Below are positions 16,851 through 25,800 of a stretch of 64,000 nt of DNA, piece after piece. Both the position numbers and the translations under genes were made by a program. The DNA lies in assembly GCF_900110485.1 (NCBI RefSeq), contig NZ_FODY01000014.1, positions 1-64,000 on the forward strand. Direction: 5' to 3'. Source of the DNA: Propionispora vibrioides. Lineage in GTDB: Bacteria > Bacillota > Negativicutes > Propionisporales > Propionisporaceae. A model generated the notes under the pieces. It saw only the letters and a list, made by a program, of their open reading frames with translations. It was not told the DNA's origin and did no database searches. The stretch's first letter is position 1. The number at the start of each line of letters is the position of its first letter.

Positions 16851-16929
16851 GCTGGTATGGCTGGCCGGGGAAAAGGGGTTTTACGGCGGCAATTAAGGGT
16901 TTTTCTAATATTTCACGCAAATCGCTTTA

Positions 16930-17268
16930 TTGACAAAAAATAAAAAATTCTGTAAACTGTAGATGGTTGCAAATGTAAAAATAGAATAGCGGTTCGTGAT
17001 TCGATATAAAAATACATAGTTACAATTGCATAAATAAACAGGATGGATAACTAGAGAATCCCCTTGTGTTCGTGGCAACGAGTACAAGGGGGTTTTATCT
17101 ATATAAATAAGGCTGTTATACATGCAAAGATGGGGGCTGCAGGCAAACGACGGGGAGGAAGTGAGAGTGCGGTAACCGGACAGAGGCGAAGCCGGGCGAC
17201 AGAAGTCTTTTCAGCCATCGCATGCAGAGGCATGTATAAAGTATACCAGGAGTAGAGGAGAGGTTGCA
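16930..17268 (+). promoter_or_regulatory. Sigma-A promoter and 300-base leader of the chemoreceptor gene
   Basis: TTGACA (16930-16935), 17 bases, TAAACT (16953-16958) is a good promoter. About 95 bases into the transcript is a terminator-like hairpin: CCCCTTGT (17060-17067) pairs with ACAAGGGG (17084-17091), followed by GTTTTATCT. A further 165 bases rich in short G/C pairings precede the gene. The layout resembles an attenuated leader or a separate small RNA. I tested cyclic-di-GMP (GEMM-I) and cobalamin riboswitch motifs by eye and neither fits. Confidence 0.45.
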
Positions 17269-19182
17269 TTGCAGACGAAATTGATCGGCTGTTTTGTTAC
17301 GGTTTTAATTGTTACGGGAGTGTTGGCTGCTGTTATAGCGCAACAAGCGAGCTTTTTTTGGTCTGTTGGTGTAGTCATTTGCCTGGCAACCGTGGCAGGT
17401 GTCATCTTGTCCCGGCTTTCGCCTGAAGAAGCCAGGGAAGTTCCTGTAGCGTCAGAGCGCAAAGAAGCTGTTGTGCCCCAGGACGAAACGATTGATATGT
17501 ATGGAATTGCGGAATCATTGTCTTTTATTTCCCAACAATTGGCCTGGGTTGTCGGCCAAAGCAGCACAGCCTTAAAAAAGATGACGAACATGTCCCATGA
17601 CATTGCCCGGGAAAGTGAAACGACCGCCAGCAGTGCCGAGGAAACTTCGGCGGGGGTAGAGGAAATCGCCGCCAATTCGGCTGTAGTTGCCAATGCTTCC
17701 CAAGCGGCGCTGGAGCAATGTCAAGAGTCCTGTAGCTTGACGGTGCATAATCAGCGGGAAATTGTCAAATCCAGCAATAGTATGCTGGAGGTGGCAGAGG
17801 TGGTGCAGGACTCGGTAGTGGCGATGGATGAATTAATTGCAGCGTCACAAAAAATCGGTGAATTTGTCGGCAAAATCCAGGGCATTGCCAGCCAGACCAA
17901 TTTATTGGCCTTGAATGCGGCTATTGAAGCGGCTAGAGCCGGTGAAGCCGGGCGTGGCTTTGCGGTGGTTGCCGAAGAGGTACGGAAATTATCCGGGGAA
18001 AGTGAAGCGGTAAGCCGGGAAATTGAGGAAACGGTAAAAGATATTACCGCCAAGACGCAGGCTGCCACAGCCAGTATGCAAAGCGGCAAGACAAAAATTG
18101 AAGGAATCGGGCAGATGGCCAAAGCTTCGGCCGAAGGGATGCAGGTGGTCGTGGGACGGGTTCAGCAGATTGAGGAAACGGTAGCCAAGCTGTGCCAGCT
18201 TTCTACAGATCAGCAAAGAACCACCGGTCAAATGGCCACTGCTGTGGAAAGCATCGGCTCGGCCACCGTGGAAATCGCCGGCGGCACGCAGGAGGCGCTG
18301 CAGAGCATTGCCCAGCAGGAAAAAAGCATGGAAGAAATTCTGTCCCATGCCAAGCAGATGACGGCTACGGTGGATAAAATTCAGGAAGTGGCTGTTCACT
18401 TTAAAAAGGCAAATGAATTGGTGTTCGGGTTTAATCCTTTTACTAACCCTCAGAATATTAAGGAAAACTATACGCCGCTGTTGGAAGCGGTGGGGCGGAA
18501 ACTGGGCCTCCAGGTTCGTGTCATTATCGTTTCCGACTACGATTCGCTGGGGCGGTCTTTATTGCATAATACCATCGATTTAGGCTGGTTTTCTCCCTTT
18601 GCCTATGTTTCGGCCAAATCGAAAGGCAATGTGACCCCCTTGGTTACCACGGTAGTCAATAACAATGCATCCTATGTCGGATACATTGTTGCCCGCAAGG
18701 ACAGTGATATTCAGTCGCTGGAACACCTGCGCAATAAACGGTTTGCCTTTGTGGACAAGCAATCGGCTTCCGGTTATATTTATCCCCGGGCGATGCTGCT
18801 ACAGGCTGGTAAGGATCCGGAACACTTCTTTAGTGAATCGGTGTTCCTTGGCAGCCACAACCGGGTTATCGAGGCCGTCCTGGACGGAACGGTTGATGCC
18901 GGCGGGACCTATTCGGAAGCGGTCGATGCCGCGAAACTTGCCGGCCGGCCGGTGGACAATCTGCGCATTCTCACCAAGACGGAACCTATCCCCAAGGACG
19001 CCATTGCAGCACGTCCGGGCCTGGAGCCGGAAATTATACGGCAGATACAGCAAGCCCTGATGGCGATGACGGCACAAGGCGAAATGGGAGCAATTATGAA
19101 ACGCAGCGGGCTGACTGGATTTATTGAAGCGAAAGACGAGTACTATGATGTGATCAGAAAGGTCGCCAATAGCAGCCGGTAA
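17269..19182 (+). CDS. Methyl-accepting chemotaxis protein with C-terminal PhnD-like domain
   Basis: A 637-residue receptor in an unusual order. Two N-terminal transmembrane helices form a hairpin (about 6-27 and 30-46). The cytoplasmic signalling coiled coil (about 90-380) has the tip [20 protein letters not shown]. Then follows a 240-residue periplasmic-binding-protein fold (about 388-630) related to the phosphonate/phosphite-binding PhnD family ([50 protein letters not shown]). No membrane segment lies between signalling and binding domains, so the ligand domain should be inside the cell, unlike ordinary chemoreceptors. The start is TTG 17269, five bases after AGAGGAGAGG. Ligand unknown; an oxyanion or phosphonate is a family-based guess. 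Confidence 0.85.
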   Translation: MQTKLIGCFVTVLIVTGVLAAVIAQQASFFWSVGVVICLATVAGVILSRLSPEEAREVPVASERKEAVVPQDETIDMYGIAESLSFISQQLAWVVGQSSTALKKMTNMSHDIARESETTASSAEETSAGVEEIAANSAVVANASQAALEQCQESCSLTVHNQREIVKSSNSMLEVAEVVQDSVVAMDELIAASQKIGEFVGKIQGIASQTNLLALNAAIEAARAGEAGRGFAVVAEEVRKLSGESEAVSREIEETVKDITAKTQAATASMQSGKTKIEGIGQMAKASAEGMQVVVGRVQQIEETVAKLCQLSTDQQRTTGQMATAVESIGSATVEIAGGTQEALQSIAQQEKSMEEILSHAKQMTATVDKIQEVAVHFKKANELVFGFNPFTNPQNIKENYTPLLEAVGRKLGLQVRVIIVSDYDSLGRSLLHNTIDLGWFSPFAYVSAKSKGNVTPLVTTVVNNNASYVGYIVARKDSDIQSLEHLRNKRFAFVDKQSASGYIYPRAMLLQAGKDPEHFFSESVFLGSHNRVIEAVLDGTVDAGGTYSEAVDAAKLAGRPVDNLRILTKTEPIPKDAIAARPGLEPEIIRQIQQALMAMTAQGEMGAIMKRSGLTGFIEAKDEYYDVIRKVANSSR

Positions 19183-19205
19183 ACAACGGAAAATAGCGAA
19201 TGCGC

Positions 19206-19244
19206 AAAGGACAATCTTTTTTAGATTGTCCTTTGTGGTTTTTT
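19206..19244 (+). terminator. Terminator of the chemoreceptor gene
   Basis: AAAGGACAATCT and AGATTGTCCTTT form a 12-bp stem, followed by GTGGTTTTTTG. Confidence 0.8.
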
Positions 19245-19350
19245 GAAGGATTTGCCGGGAGGGCGTAAGAAGCACATGAATAGGTGCGGGCCCGGTGGTT
19301 ATAATAGTATAAATTGAGAAAAAAGCGGATTTTTGCAAGGAGGATAACAT

Positions 19351-19899
19351 ATGACGGCAAATTTAATTCCGTTTTATTATACCATCGGTTTCACGGTGAT
19401 TCTGGTAGCCCTGGTTCCCCGTCGGGATATTCGCCGTCTGGCTATTTACGGCATGATCTTTGGCGGCCTGGCCGATATTTTGGTAGTTAGCTTTGCCAAT
19501 TATATTGGTGAGTTCCGGTACATTAATTATGAACCTTTTGGCTTGTTCGGCATACACTTTATGGCCCCGATTGCCTGGACGGTTTTTTTTATGCTGTATT
19601 TTTATTTTCTGCCGTCAGAGACTGTATACCGTTATGTTTATACGGTTATGGGCATGTTGTATAGCATGATGTTCTGCCAGACCATTACCAAACTGGGAAT
19701 CCTGTCGCTGGCCAACGGTCTGATTGATTCGATTGCTCCCTTTGTTCCCTGGTATTTGGTGGCAACCTGGGGCTATATTAAGCTAACCGAAGAGGAGGAG
19801 CGACAGCCACGACGCAGCGGGACGTTTGCCGTATTGCAGCCGGCGGCTAAGCCGCTGCCGCCGGAGAGTGAGAAACTGCCGGATGGATCAAAATCTTGA
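19351..19899 (+). CDS. Multi-pass membrane protein of unknown function
   Basis: A 182-residue protein with four or five hydrophobic segments (about 7-22, 30-50, 62-85, 92-112, 120-140) and a charged, Pro-rich cytoplasmic-looking tail of about 40 residues. Conserved-looking features are a loop VPRRDIRRL and FRYINYEPFGLFGIHFMAP. I recall similar small membrane proteins in spore-forming Firmicutes but cannot name the family. Clear Shine-Dalgarno AAGGAGG. Monocistronic between two terminators. Confidence 0.75.
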   Translation: MTANLIPFYYTIGFTVILVALVPRRDIRRLAIYGMIFGGLADILVVSFANYIGEFRYINYEPFGLFGIHFMAPIAWTVFFMLYFYFLPSETVYRYVYTVMGMLYSMMFCQTITKLGILSLANGLIDSIAPFVPWYLVATWGYIKLTEEEERQPRRSGTFAVLQPAAKPLPPESEKLPDGSKS

Positions 19900-19916
19900 T
19901 CTATCCGGTTTTTTGT
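19879..19916 (+). terminator. Terminator overlapping the stop codon
   Basis: CCGGATGGATC pairs with GATCTATCCGG, followed by TTTTTTG. The TGA stop of the preceding gene lies in the loop side of the hairpin. Confidence 0.8.
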
Positions 19917-20101
19917 TAGTTTTAAGAATAAAGAAAGGGTTTTGTGTTTTTTAAATGAACAAAGAATAGAAATATATTGAAAAAACAGTATGAAGAAGGC
20001 TGAATTTTCTAAAATAAGCTGCGGAAAATAATGACAGGAAATCGGTGTTGTGTTAATATAAATAACTGGAGTTACTTTTTTGAACGAATGGGGAGATTGC
20101 C

Positions 20102-21490
20102 ATGAAAAGGGAAAGTGCTTTGCAGGAAGAACTGCATCGCGGTCTGGAGGAGCGGCATATTCAGTTGATCGCGCTGGGCGGAGCCATCGGTGTTGGCTTA
20201 TTTCTAGGCTCAGGGGCCGCCATCAAGACGGCCGGACCGTCTTTGATGCTAGTGTACGTGCTGGCGGGACTTATTATGTTTTATATTATGCGGGCTTTAG
20301 GCGAAGTAGCTGTTGCTTATCCGGTCTCCGGTTCGTTCAGCGCCCATGCCCATATTTTTTTAGGACCGGTGTATGGCTATATTACCGGCTGGACTTACTG
20401 GTTTATGTGGGTGGTTACCTGTATGGCTGAAATTACCGCCGTCGGAGTGTATGTGACTTACTGGCTGCCGGAAGTACCGCAGTGGATTCCGGCGCTGTTG
20501 GCGCTTGTGGCAATGACCGGTGTAAATATCATCAGCGTCCGTGCTTTTGGAGAGTTTGAGTTCTGGTTTGCGCTGATCAAGATAGTTACCATCCTGGCGA
20601 TGATTGTCATTGGAGCGGGTATGATTCTATTTGGCCTGGGCAATGGCGGTGTGGCGATCGGCATATCCAATCTCTGGGTTAATCAGGGTTTTTTCCCTCA
20701 TGGGGTGGAAGGGATGGCGATGGCCTGTGTAATGGTCATGTTTTCCTATCTGGGTATTGAACTGGTCGGCGTAACAGCCGGCGAAGCGAAAAATCCGGAA
20801 AAGTCGTTGCCTGCCGCCATTGATAAGGTGTTTTGGCGTATCCTGATTTTTTATGTTGGTGCGCTGTTTGTCATCATGTCGCTGTATCCCTGGAACCAAA
20901 TCGGCACGATGGGCAGTCCCTTTGTGCTTACCTTTAATAAGCTTGGCATCCGGGCGGCTGCCGGTATCATTAATTTCGTGGTCCTTACGGCTGCACTTTC
21001 CTCTTGCAACAGCGGACTGTTCAGTACCGGCCGGATGCTGTATAATCTGGCTTTGCAGGACAAAGCGCCTGCCGCTTTCCGTCAGTTGAGCAACGACCAG
21101 GTACCGGTACGGGGGATTCTGGTTTCGGCCGTTTTTTTGCTGATTGGCGTGGTGCTTAATTATTTGATCCCGGCTCATGTATTCACCTATGTTACCAGTG
21201 TGGCCACCTTTGGAGCACTTTGGATCTGGGGGGTAATCCTGCTGGTTCAGAAAAAATACCGGCAGACATTGACTGACGAACAGGTCGGGCAGATTAAGTA
21301 CCCAATGCCGCACACGCCATTTTCCACCTGGGCCGGGCTGGTATTCTTGCTTTTTGTCGTCTTTGTCATGTTTATGGATACCGACACCCGTGTCGCCCTG
21401 TATATTGCTCCAGTCTGGTTCGGACTGGTTGTTGCATCGTACTATGGTCTGGGGATGAATAAAAAGGACGATCTGGCGGAGCTGAAGTAG
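20102..21490 (+). CDS. Amino-acid permease, AAT family (proline-type)
   Basis: A 462-residue, 12-helix amino acid/proton symporter. The N-terminus LEERHIQLIALGGAIGVGLF and the helix 1 region GSGAAIKTAGPS are the family signature. The whole sequence follows E. coli ProY/YifK-type carriers, including FGEFEFWFALIKI, GIELVGVTAGEAKNPEKS and FYVGALFVIMSLYPWNQ. Substrate cannot be fixed from sequence; proline, histidine or another neutral amino acid are candidates. Single gene, no catabolic partner. About 200 bases upstream are AT-rich without a convincing promoter. Confidence 0.88.
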   Translation: MKRESALQEELHRGLEERHIQLIALGGAIGVGLFLGSGAAIKTAGPSLMLVYVLAGLIMFYIMRALGEVAVAYPVSGSFSAHAHIFLGPVYGYITGWTYWFMWVVTCMAEITAVGVYVTYWLPEVPQWIPALLALVAMTGVNIISVRAFGEFEFWFALIKIVTILAMIVIGAGMILFGLGNGGVAIGISNLWVNQGFFPHGVEGMAMACVMVMFSYLGIELVGVTAGEAKNPEKSLPAAIDKVFWRILIFYVGALFVIMSLYPWNQIGTMGSPFVLTFNKLGIRAAAGIINFVVLTAALSSCNSGLFSTGRMLYNLALQDKAPAAFRQLSNDQVPVRGILVSAVFLLIGVVLNYLIPAHVFTYVTSVATFGALWIWGVILLVQKKYRQTLTDEQVGQIKYPMPHTPFSTWAGLVFLLFVVFVMFMDTDTRVALYIAPVWFGLVVASYYGLGMNKKDDLAELK

Positions 21491-21573
21491 CAGGAAGTCT
21501 TGACACCCTTTGTCTAGCCATAGGAATTTCGGCGGCAGGTGGCATTACCAGATTTTTACGACAGACGTTACAG

Positions 21574-21602
21574 TTGACATAAGTAATATGGTAGTCTATG
21601 AT
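21574..21602 (+). promoter_or_regulatory. Sigma-A promoter of the small outer-membrane protein gene
   Basis: TTGACA (21574-21579), 17-base spacer, TATGAT (21597-21602), about 70 bases before the start codon. The gene has GAAAAGGAG before its ATG. Confidence 0.75.
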
Positions 21603-21670
21603 TATTATTGAATTATAATAATGGTAGTGTAAAATATCTATGAGACTACTGAAAAGGAGATTTTTTACTT

Positions 21671-22288
21671 ATGAAAAAAATGCTAGGTATTCTGTGCGGG
21701 CTGATGCTTGCTACTACTGCGGTTTGCAGCGCCAGTCCCATGCCGAGTTATTCTTTGGGCCATGTATCGCTTGATCTGAATATGGGTTCCCCGGATTTGT
21801 CCAGCGACAATGGAAAAGTGGACGGTAAACAAAATGTCGGTTACGCGCTTACCGTTGGGGTTGGTTTTGGCTACGCCGGTCAGTATACATACAATGATTT
21901 TAAAACCGATAACCCGTTGCATGGCAGCAGCGACATCAAAGCGCAGCAGCTCTTACTGGTCAATAACATGATTGACACCATTGCCAACGTATCTTTATTT
22001 GGCGGTGTGACGCAGACCCAGGCGGACGGAGGCTCCAAACGTAATGGGGTTGTTGTAGGAGTAGCCGGCAGCCTGCCGATTGCGCCTAAGACTAAAGCTT
22101 ACGGTGTTCTAAGCACCGGCACCCGTGTTTCCGGTTATGAATTGGGACTTAGCTACAGCATGACGGATAATGCAAAACTGAACCTGGGTTACCGTGATAC
22201 CAAATATAAGGGAGTCATCTTTAACGACGACACGAAGAGCGACGTTACGGCCAAAGGTCTGGTCGGCGGCGTGACGCTTTCCTTATAA
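21671..22288 (+). CDS. Small outer-membrane beta-barrel protein
   Basis: A 205-residue exported protein with a clear signal peptide (about 1-22, cleavage near CSASP). The remainder alternates polar and hydrophobic residues in short strands rich in Gly, Tyr and Asn (VGYALTVGVGFGYAGQYTY; YELGLSYSM; KLNLGYRDTKY) and ends GLVGGVTLSL. This fits an eight- to ten-strand barrel of the OmpA/Opa-like size class. No peptidoglycan-binding domain. Function unknown. Its own promoter and a following hairpin make it monocistronic. Confidence 0.75.
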   Translation: MKKMLGILCGLMLATTAVCSASPMPSYSLGHVSLDLNMGSPDLSSDNGKVDGKQNVGYALTVGVGFGYAGQYTYNDFKTDNPLHGSSDIKAQQLLLVNNMIDTIANVSLFGGVTQTQADGGSKRNGVVVGVAGSLPIAPKTKAYGVLSTGTRVSGYELGLSYSMTDNAKLNLGYRDTKYKGVIFNDDTKSDVTAKGLVGGVTLSL

Positions 22289-22290
22289 GC

Positions 22291-22355
22291 TAGGGAACCG
22301 CTGATTTAATGAGCCTGCCTGGCTGCGCGGTGTGAATAAATCAGTGGTTCCCTAA
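22291..22355. repeat. MITE-like repeat, family 1, short copy
   Basis: A 64-bp copy whose ends TAGGGAACCGCTGATTTA and AAATCAGTGGTTCCCTA are inverted repeats with one mismatch. It keeps the first 12 bases after the left end (ATGAGCCTGCCT) and the right sub-terminal part seen in the copies at 42907 and 55559, but lacks the middle 100 bp. This is the pattern of an internal-deletion derivative. Ends begin with TA. Confidence 0.8.
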
Positions 22356-22374
22356 ATACCCGGAGTGGAAAGCA

Positions 22375-22473
22375 GGGCTGCCCTGGCAGTGACAATGCAG
22401 GGCAGCCCGTTGTTTGTCCAAAAATAAATGATAAAATTCGCAGCCTGCTTGAATTTTTAAGCAGGATTTTTTT
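22375..22473 (+). terminator. Two hairpins upstream of the hemerythrin gene
   Basis: GGGCTGCCCTG (22375-22385) pairs perfectly with CAGGGCAGCCC (22398-22408). A second hairpin, CCTGCTT/AAGCAGG (22444-22465) followed by ATTTTTTTC, is a classical terminator and most likely ends the outer-membrane-protein transcript. Confidence 0.7.
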
Positions 22474-22524
22474 CATTGCATCTATAATGTATGTAGTACG
22501 ACAATTACATGAGGGGGTATTATT

Positions 22525-22908
22525 ATGACATTCAAAGTTTGGAATGACAACTTTAGTGTAAATAATCCCACTATGGATGCCGATCACCAGAAGATGACGG
22601 AGCTGATTGGCCATCTACATGAGCTAGTGACTTTGCAGCAGAACCAGAGTCTGATCAGCCTGTTGCTAAATGAGCTTGTCCAGCATGCCGAGAGTCATTT
22701 TTGTCGTGAGGAACAGTTTTTGCGGGAAATAGATAGCAGTGATCTGGAGATACAGTCCATACAACACGAACTGTATCTGGAAAAGGTCAGGGAATGCAGA
22801 GCCTACATTGAGAGAGGCGAGTATAGCAAGGCCAGACAAATAGTTCCGTTTCTTAATAATTGGTTCCTGTATCATGTGGAAACAGTCGATATGAAATATA
22901 AACAATAA
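22525..22908 (+). CDS. Bacteriohemerythrin
   Basis: A 127-residue four-helix protein with the di-iron oxygen-binding ligands of hemerythrins: His in MDADHQKM, HxxxE in HAESHFCREE, His in IQHELY, and HxxxxD in FLYHVETVDMKY, in the expected spacing. The N-terminal WNDNFSVNNPTMDADH is the domain signature. In anaerobes such proteins store, scavenge or sense oxygen. It stands alone, with GAGGGGG before the ATG. Its chemoreceptor neighbours are not directly adjacent. Confidence 0.93.
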   Translation: MTFKVWNDNFSVNNPTMDADHQKMTELIGHLHELVTLQQNQSLISLLLNELVQHAESHFCREEQFLREIDSSDLEIQSIQHELYLEKVRECRAYIERGEYSKARQIVPFLNNWFLYHVETVDMKYKQ

Positions 22909-22921
22909 GAGATTCGTATTG

Positions 22922-22952
22922 AGGGCTCAACTGCTTGATAACAGTGGGCCCT
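22922..22952 (+). terminator. Terminator of the hemerythrin gene
   Basis: AGGGCTCAACTG pairs with CAGTGGGCCCT, then TCTGTTG. Stem good, T-run weak. Confidence 0.6.
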
Positions 22953-23068
22953 TCTGTTGTAAGTGAAATGAGGTGCTCCGCGGGCCGAAAAGTAGAATTT
23001 TATTTGATGTTTATGGATAAACGACAGTGGGTACGATGTAATAAGGAATAATAAATAGGGGTTTTGGT

Positions 23069-23836
23069 ATGTTTGCAGAAGAACGACAAAATAAAATTAT
23101 GGAATTACTGAGGCGAAAAACCAGGGTTACTGTAGACGAATTAGTGACAGCTTTTTCGGTGACCGGTACGACGATACGAACCGATTTGAAGGAGTTGGAA
23201 GCTCTCGGGTATATAAACCGCACCCATGGAGGAGCCATCATCCGGGATGCAGCCGTTCATTCCGAAGACTCGATCCAGGAGAGAAAAGATAAAAACTTAG
23301 TACAAAAGATGCAGATTGCCCGCAAGGCCAGGGAGTTTATTGAAGAAGGCGATGTTATTATCATTGACTCCGGTACGACGACATTTGAATTAGCCAAGGA
23401 GTTAAGCACCGCTTCGAATATTACGGTCATAACCAATGATCTGAAAATCGGTATGGAATTGCAGCGGAATAAAGAACTGTCCTTGATCCTGATCGGCGGT
23501 AAGGTACGGAATAGCTTTGAGTGCACAGTGGGGATGACGGGGATTCGTCTTTTGGATATGCTAACCGTTGATAAGCTGTTTATGTCGGCCAATGCTCTCT
23601 CGGTTACCAAGGGAGCTACAACGCCTAATTTGGAGCAGGCGGAAATGAAAAGTAAAATGATTGAAATTGCCAAGACGGTGTATTTGCTGTGTGACAGTTC
23701 GAAAGTGGGACAAAGGACATTGTGCTCGTTTGGCAAAGCCGACACTTTTGACTTTATCATTACGGATCAGGGCATTTCGGATGAGGTGAAGACAAGCCTT
23801 AGTGAGGCCGGGGGAAATATTATTATCAGTGAATAA
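23069..23836 (+). CDS. DeoR-family sugar-phosphate repressor
   Basis: A 255-residue regulator. The N-terminal winged helix (1-58) has RQNKIMELLRRKTRVTVDEL and the recognition motif TTIRTDLKELEALGYI. The C-terminal DeoRC domain (about 75-235) has the phosphosugar-binding IIDSGTTTFELAKEL and TNDLKIGMEL. It precedes deoC, the Gfo/Idh gene and mtlA2 in the same direction and likely represses them until a sugar phosphate accumulates. Two direct repeats CAAAATGAAAA at the deoC promoter are candidate operators. Confidence 0.88.
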   Translation: MFAEERQNKIMELLRRKTRVTVDELVTAFSVTGTTIRTDLKELEALGYINRTHGGAIIRDAAVHSEDSIQERKDKNLVQKMQIARKAREFIEEGDVIIIDSGTTTFELAKELSTASNITVITNDLKIGMELQRNKELSLILIGGKVRNSFECTVGMTGIRLLDMLTVDKLFMSANALSVTKGATTPNLEQAEMKSKMIEIAKTVYLLCDSSKVGQRTLCSFGKADTFDFIITDQGISDEVKTSLSEAGGNIIISE

Positions 23837-23854
23837 TTTCATAGGAAGAAAACG

Positions 23855-23888
23855 AGCTGTTACCGCGCCAGGTAATGGCTTTTTTTGT
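23855..23888 (+). terminator. Terminator after the DeoR gene
   Basis: AGCTGTTACC pairs with GGTAATGGCT (one internal mismatch pair), followed by TTTTTTTG. It separates the regulator from the deoC transcript, which has its own promoter. Confidence 0.75.
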
Positions 23889-23975
23889 TGGCGACTTGGC
23901 TTTTCGTTAAATATGAGCATAGAAAGATAAAACGACTAATAATTTACAAAACTATTTTTATTTTCTTTTTAATTC

Positions 23976-24029
23976 TTGCAAAATGAAAAACTAGCTGTTA
24001 TAATAAAAGCAAATAAAACAAAATGAAAA
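23976..24029 (+). promoter_or_regulatory. Promoter of the deoC operon with repeated operator motif
   Basis: TTGCAA (23976-23981), 17 bases, TATAAT (23999-24004). The motif CAAAATGAAAA occurs at 23979-23989, overlapping the -35 box, and again at 24019-24029, just after the start site, 40 bp apart. DeoR-family proteins often bind such direct repeats, so these are likely operators. Confidence 0.7.
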
Positions 24030-24068
24030 TATATGAAAGTTTAATAACCAATACAGGAGGTTGTATGT

Positions 24069-24752
24069 ATGAAAATGTCAATTGAGCAATTAGCAGGTAT
24101 GGTGGATCACACAAATTTAAAAGCCTTCGCTGATGAAGACATGTTCAAAAAGCTATGCGATGAAGCGCGACAATACAATTTTAAAATGGTTGCCATCAAT
24201 CCGGCGCAGGTTGAGCGCTGCAAAAGGCTGCTTGCCGGTTCACCGGTGCATGTCGGGGCGGCGGTTGGATTCCCGCTGGGGCAGACTACGCTGGAATGTA
24301 AACTGTTTGAAACTCAGGATGCTATTGCCAAAGGCGCAGATGAAATCGATTATGTCATTAATATTGGTGAGTTGAAGAATAAGAACTATGAATATATCGA
24401 AAAGGAAATGCAGGGCATTGTAAGCTTGTGCCGTGAAAAGAACGTAATATCCAAAGTGATTTTTGAAAACTGTTATTTGAACGAAGATGAAAAACTGTTT
24501 CTGGCCAAAACCGCTTTGACGGTCCGGCCGGACTTTATTAAAACGTCCACCGGTTTTGGTACGGGCGGGGCCACTGTAGCCGATGTGGCGCTTATGAAAC
24601 ATACTGTCGGCGCTGCGGTGAAAGTAAAGGCGGCAGGCGGTATCCGCGATCTGGCCACTGCACTGCAAATGGTAGAAGCCGGGGCGGAGCGTTTGGGGAC
24701 CAGCGCCGGAGTGGAGATTATAGAAGCCTATATGAAGGCTCACAACGAATAA
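24069..24752 (+). CDS. deoC: Deoxyribose-phosphate aldolase (DERA)
   Basis: A 227-residue class I aldolase that cleaves 2-deoxyribose 5-phosphate to acetaldehyde and glyceraldehyde 3-phosphate. DHTNLKAF at the start, the Schiff-base Lys in FIKTSTGFGTGGAT and the second Lys in VKVKAAGGIRD are all in place. Unlike usual deo operons there is no phosphorylase or phosphopentomutase beside it. Instead it leads an oxidoreductase and a mannitol-type PTS permease, so it may cleave a different 3-hydroxy sugar phosphate. ATG follows CAGGAGG; the next gene begins 10 bases after its stop. Confidence 0.92.
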   Translation: MKMSIEQLAGMVDHTNLKAFADEDMFKKLCDEARQYNFKMVAINPAQVERCKRLLAGSPVHVGAAVGFPLGQTTLECKLFETQDAIAKGADEIDYVINIGELKNKNYEYIEKEMQGIVSLCREKNVISKVIFENCYLNEDEKLFLAKTALTVRPDFIKTSTGFGTGGATVADVALMKHTVGAAVKVKAAGGIRDLATALQMVEAGAERLGTSAGVEIIEAYMKAHNE

Positions 24753-24761
24753 AAGGACGGG

Positions 24762-25787
24762 TTGATGATGCAAAAGGTCAATGTGTGTTTAATTGGTTCC
24801 GGCCGGGCCGGCATGATTCATGCCCATAATTATAGTAAGAGCGTACCGCGAGGCGCTATCGTTGCCGTATGCGATCCGGTAGCGGCAACAGCACAGGCTG
24901 CTGCCGCAGAACTGGGTATTAGCAAATGGTATCAGGATTACCGGGAGGTCTTGCTGGACCGGGAAGTGGATGCGGTACTTATCGCCTGCCCCACCAAATA
25001 TCATCGGGAAATTGCCGTAGCGGCAGCTGGCGCTAAAAAACATATTTTTTGTGAGAAACCGATGGCGATGAACGTCGCGGAGTGTGATGAAATGATTGCC
25101 GCTGCCGACCAAAACGGGGTAAAGCTGCAAATCGGCTTTATGCGAAGGTTTGACGAGAGCTTTCGGGAAGCGAAGAAAATGATCGAAGAGGGGGAGATTG
25201 GGGAGATCGTTTTGGTTAAGTCTCAAACCAGGGGACCGAGCAAACCGAAGGAATGGATGTTTGACATTGCCAAGAGCAATGGTCCTTTGGCCGAGGTAAA
25301 CAGCCATGATATCGATACCTTGCGCTGGTTGACCGGCAGTGAGGTAAAGCGGGTGTTTGCCATTGGCGGCAATTTCCGGAATAAGGAGGTGGCTAATACC
25401 TATCCGGATTTTTATGACAACGTGATTATGAATATGGAATTTGAGAATGGAATGCAAGGGTGCATCGATGGCGCCATGTACGTGCAGTACGGCTACGATG
25501 CCAGAGTGGAGATTCTAGGCACAGACGGTGTGATTTGCATAGGGGACATGCACGAGAAAAAATTGCTTACCTGTACACGGCATCAGGCTATGAAGCGTCC
25601 TACCATGCATAGCTGGACCTATTTGTTTAAAGATGCCTATATTGCCGAAGATATCAGTTTTGTTAATGCCATTCTGGATAACACTCCGGTTGCGGTAAGC
25701 GGCTTTGATGGGAAAATGGCGGTATATGTGGTGAAGGCGGGCAATCAATCCATTGTAGAAAAGAAAATTATAGAATTAATAAAATAG
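24762..25787 (+). CDS. Gfo/Idh/MocA-family NAD(P)-dependent oxidoreductase
   Basis: A 341-residue two-domain dehydrogenase. The N-terminal Rossmann fold has GSGRAGMIHAHNY and the diagnostic EKP motif in HIFCEKPMAMNV (the catalytic Lys). The C-terminal substrate domain carries the active-site histidine in EVNSHDIDTLRWL. Closest in feel to myo-inositol 2-dehydrogenases and related polyol or sugar dehydrogenases. The operon position between deoC and a PTS permease suggests it acts on a phosphorylated polyol or a derived sugar. ATG 24765 or 24768 are possible alternative starts. Confidence 0.87.
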   Translation: MMMQKVNVCLIGSGRAGMIHAHNYSKSVPRGAIVAVCDPVAATAQAAAAELGISKWYQDYREVLLDREVDAVLIACPTKYHREIAVAAAGAKKHIFCEKPMAMNVAECDEMIAAADQNGVKLQIGFMRRFDESFREAKKMIEEGEIGEIVLVKSQTRGPSKPKEWMFDIAKSNGPLAEVNSHDIDTLRWLTGSEVKRVFAIGGNFRNKEVANTYPDFYDNVIMNMEFENGMQGCIDGAMYVQYGYDARVEILGTDGVICIGDMHEKKLLTCTRHQAMKRPTMHSWTYLFKDAYIAEDISFVNAILDNTPVAVSGFDGKMAVYVVKAGNQSIVEKKIIELIK

Positions 25788-25800
25788 AGGAGGCCGGAGA

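Noticed and set aside
17064-17255. 63-residue plus-strand ORF in the chemoreceptor leader
   Set aside because: Starts inside the terminator-like hairpin, lacks a ribosome site and has Arg/Gly-rich random composition.
17098-17268. Cyclic-di-GMP or cobalamin riboswitch in the chemoreceptor leader
   Set aside because: Fragments such as GGCAAAC and GCGGTAACCGG are present, but the required order and partner motifs are not.
20627-21313. 228-residue minus-strand ORF in the permease gene
   Set aside because: Antisense shadow of a membrane protein gene with His/Arg-rich nonsense composition.
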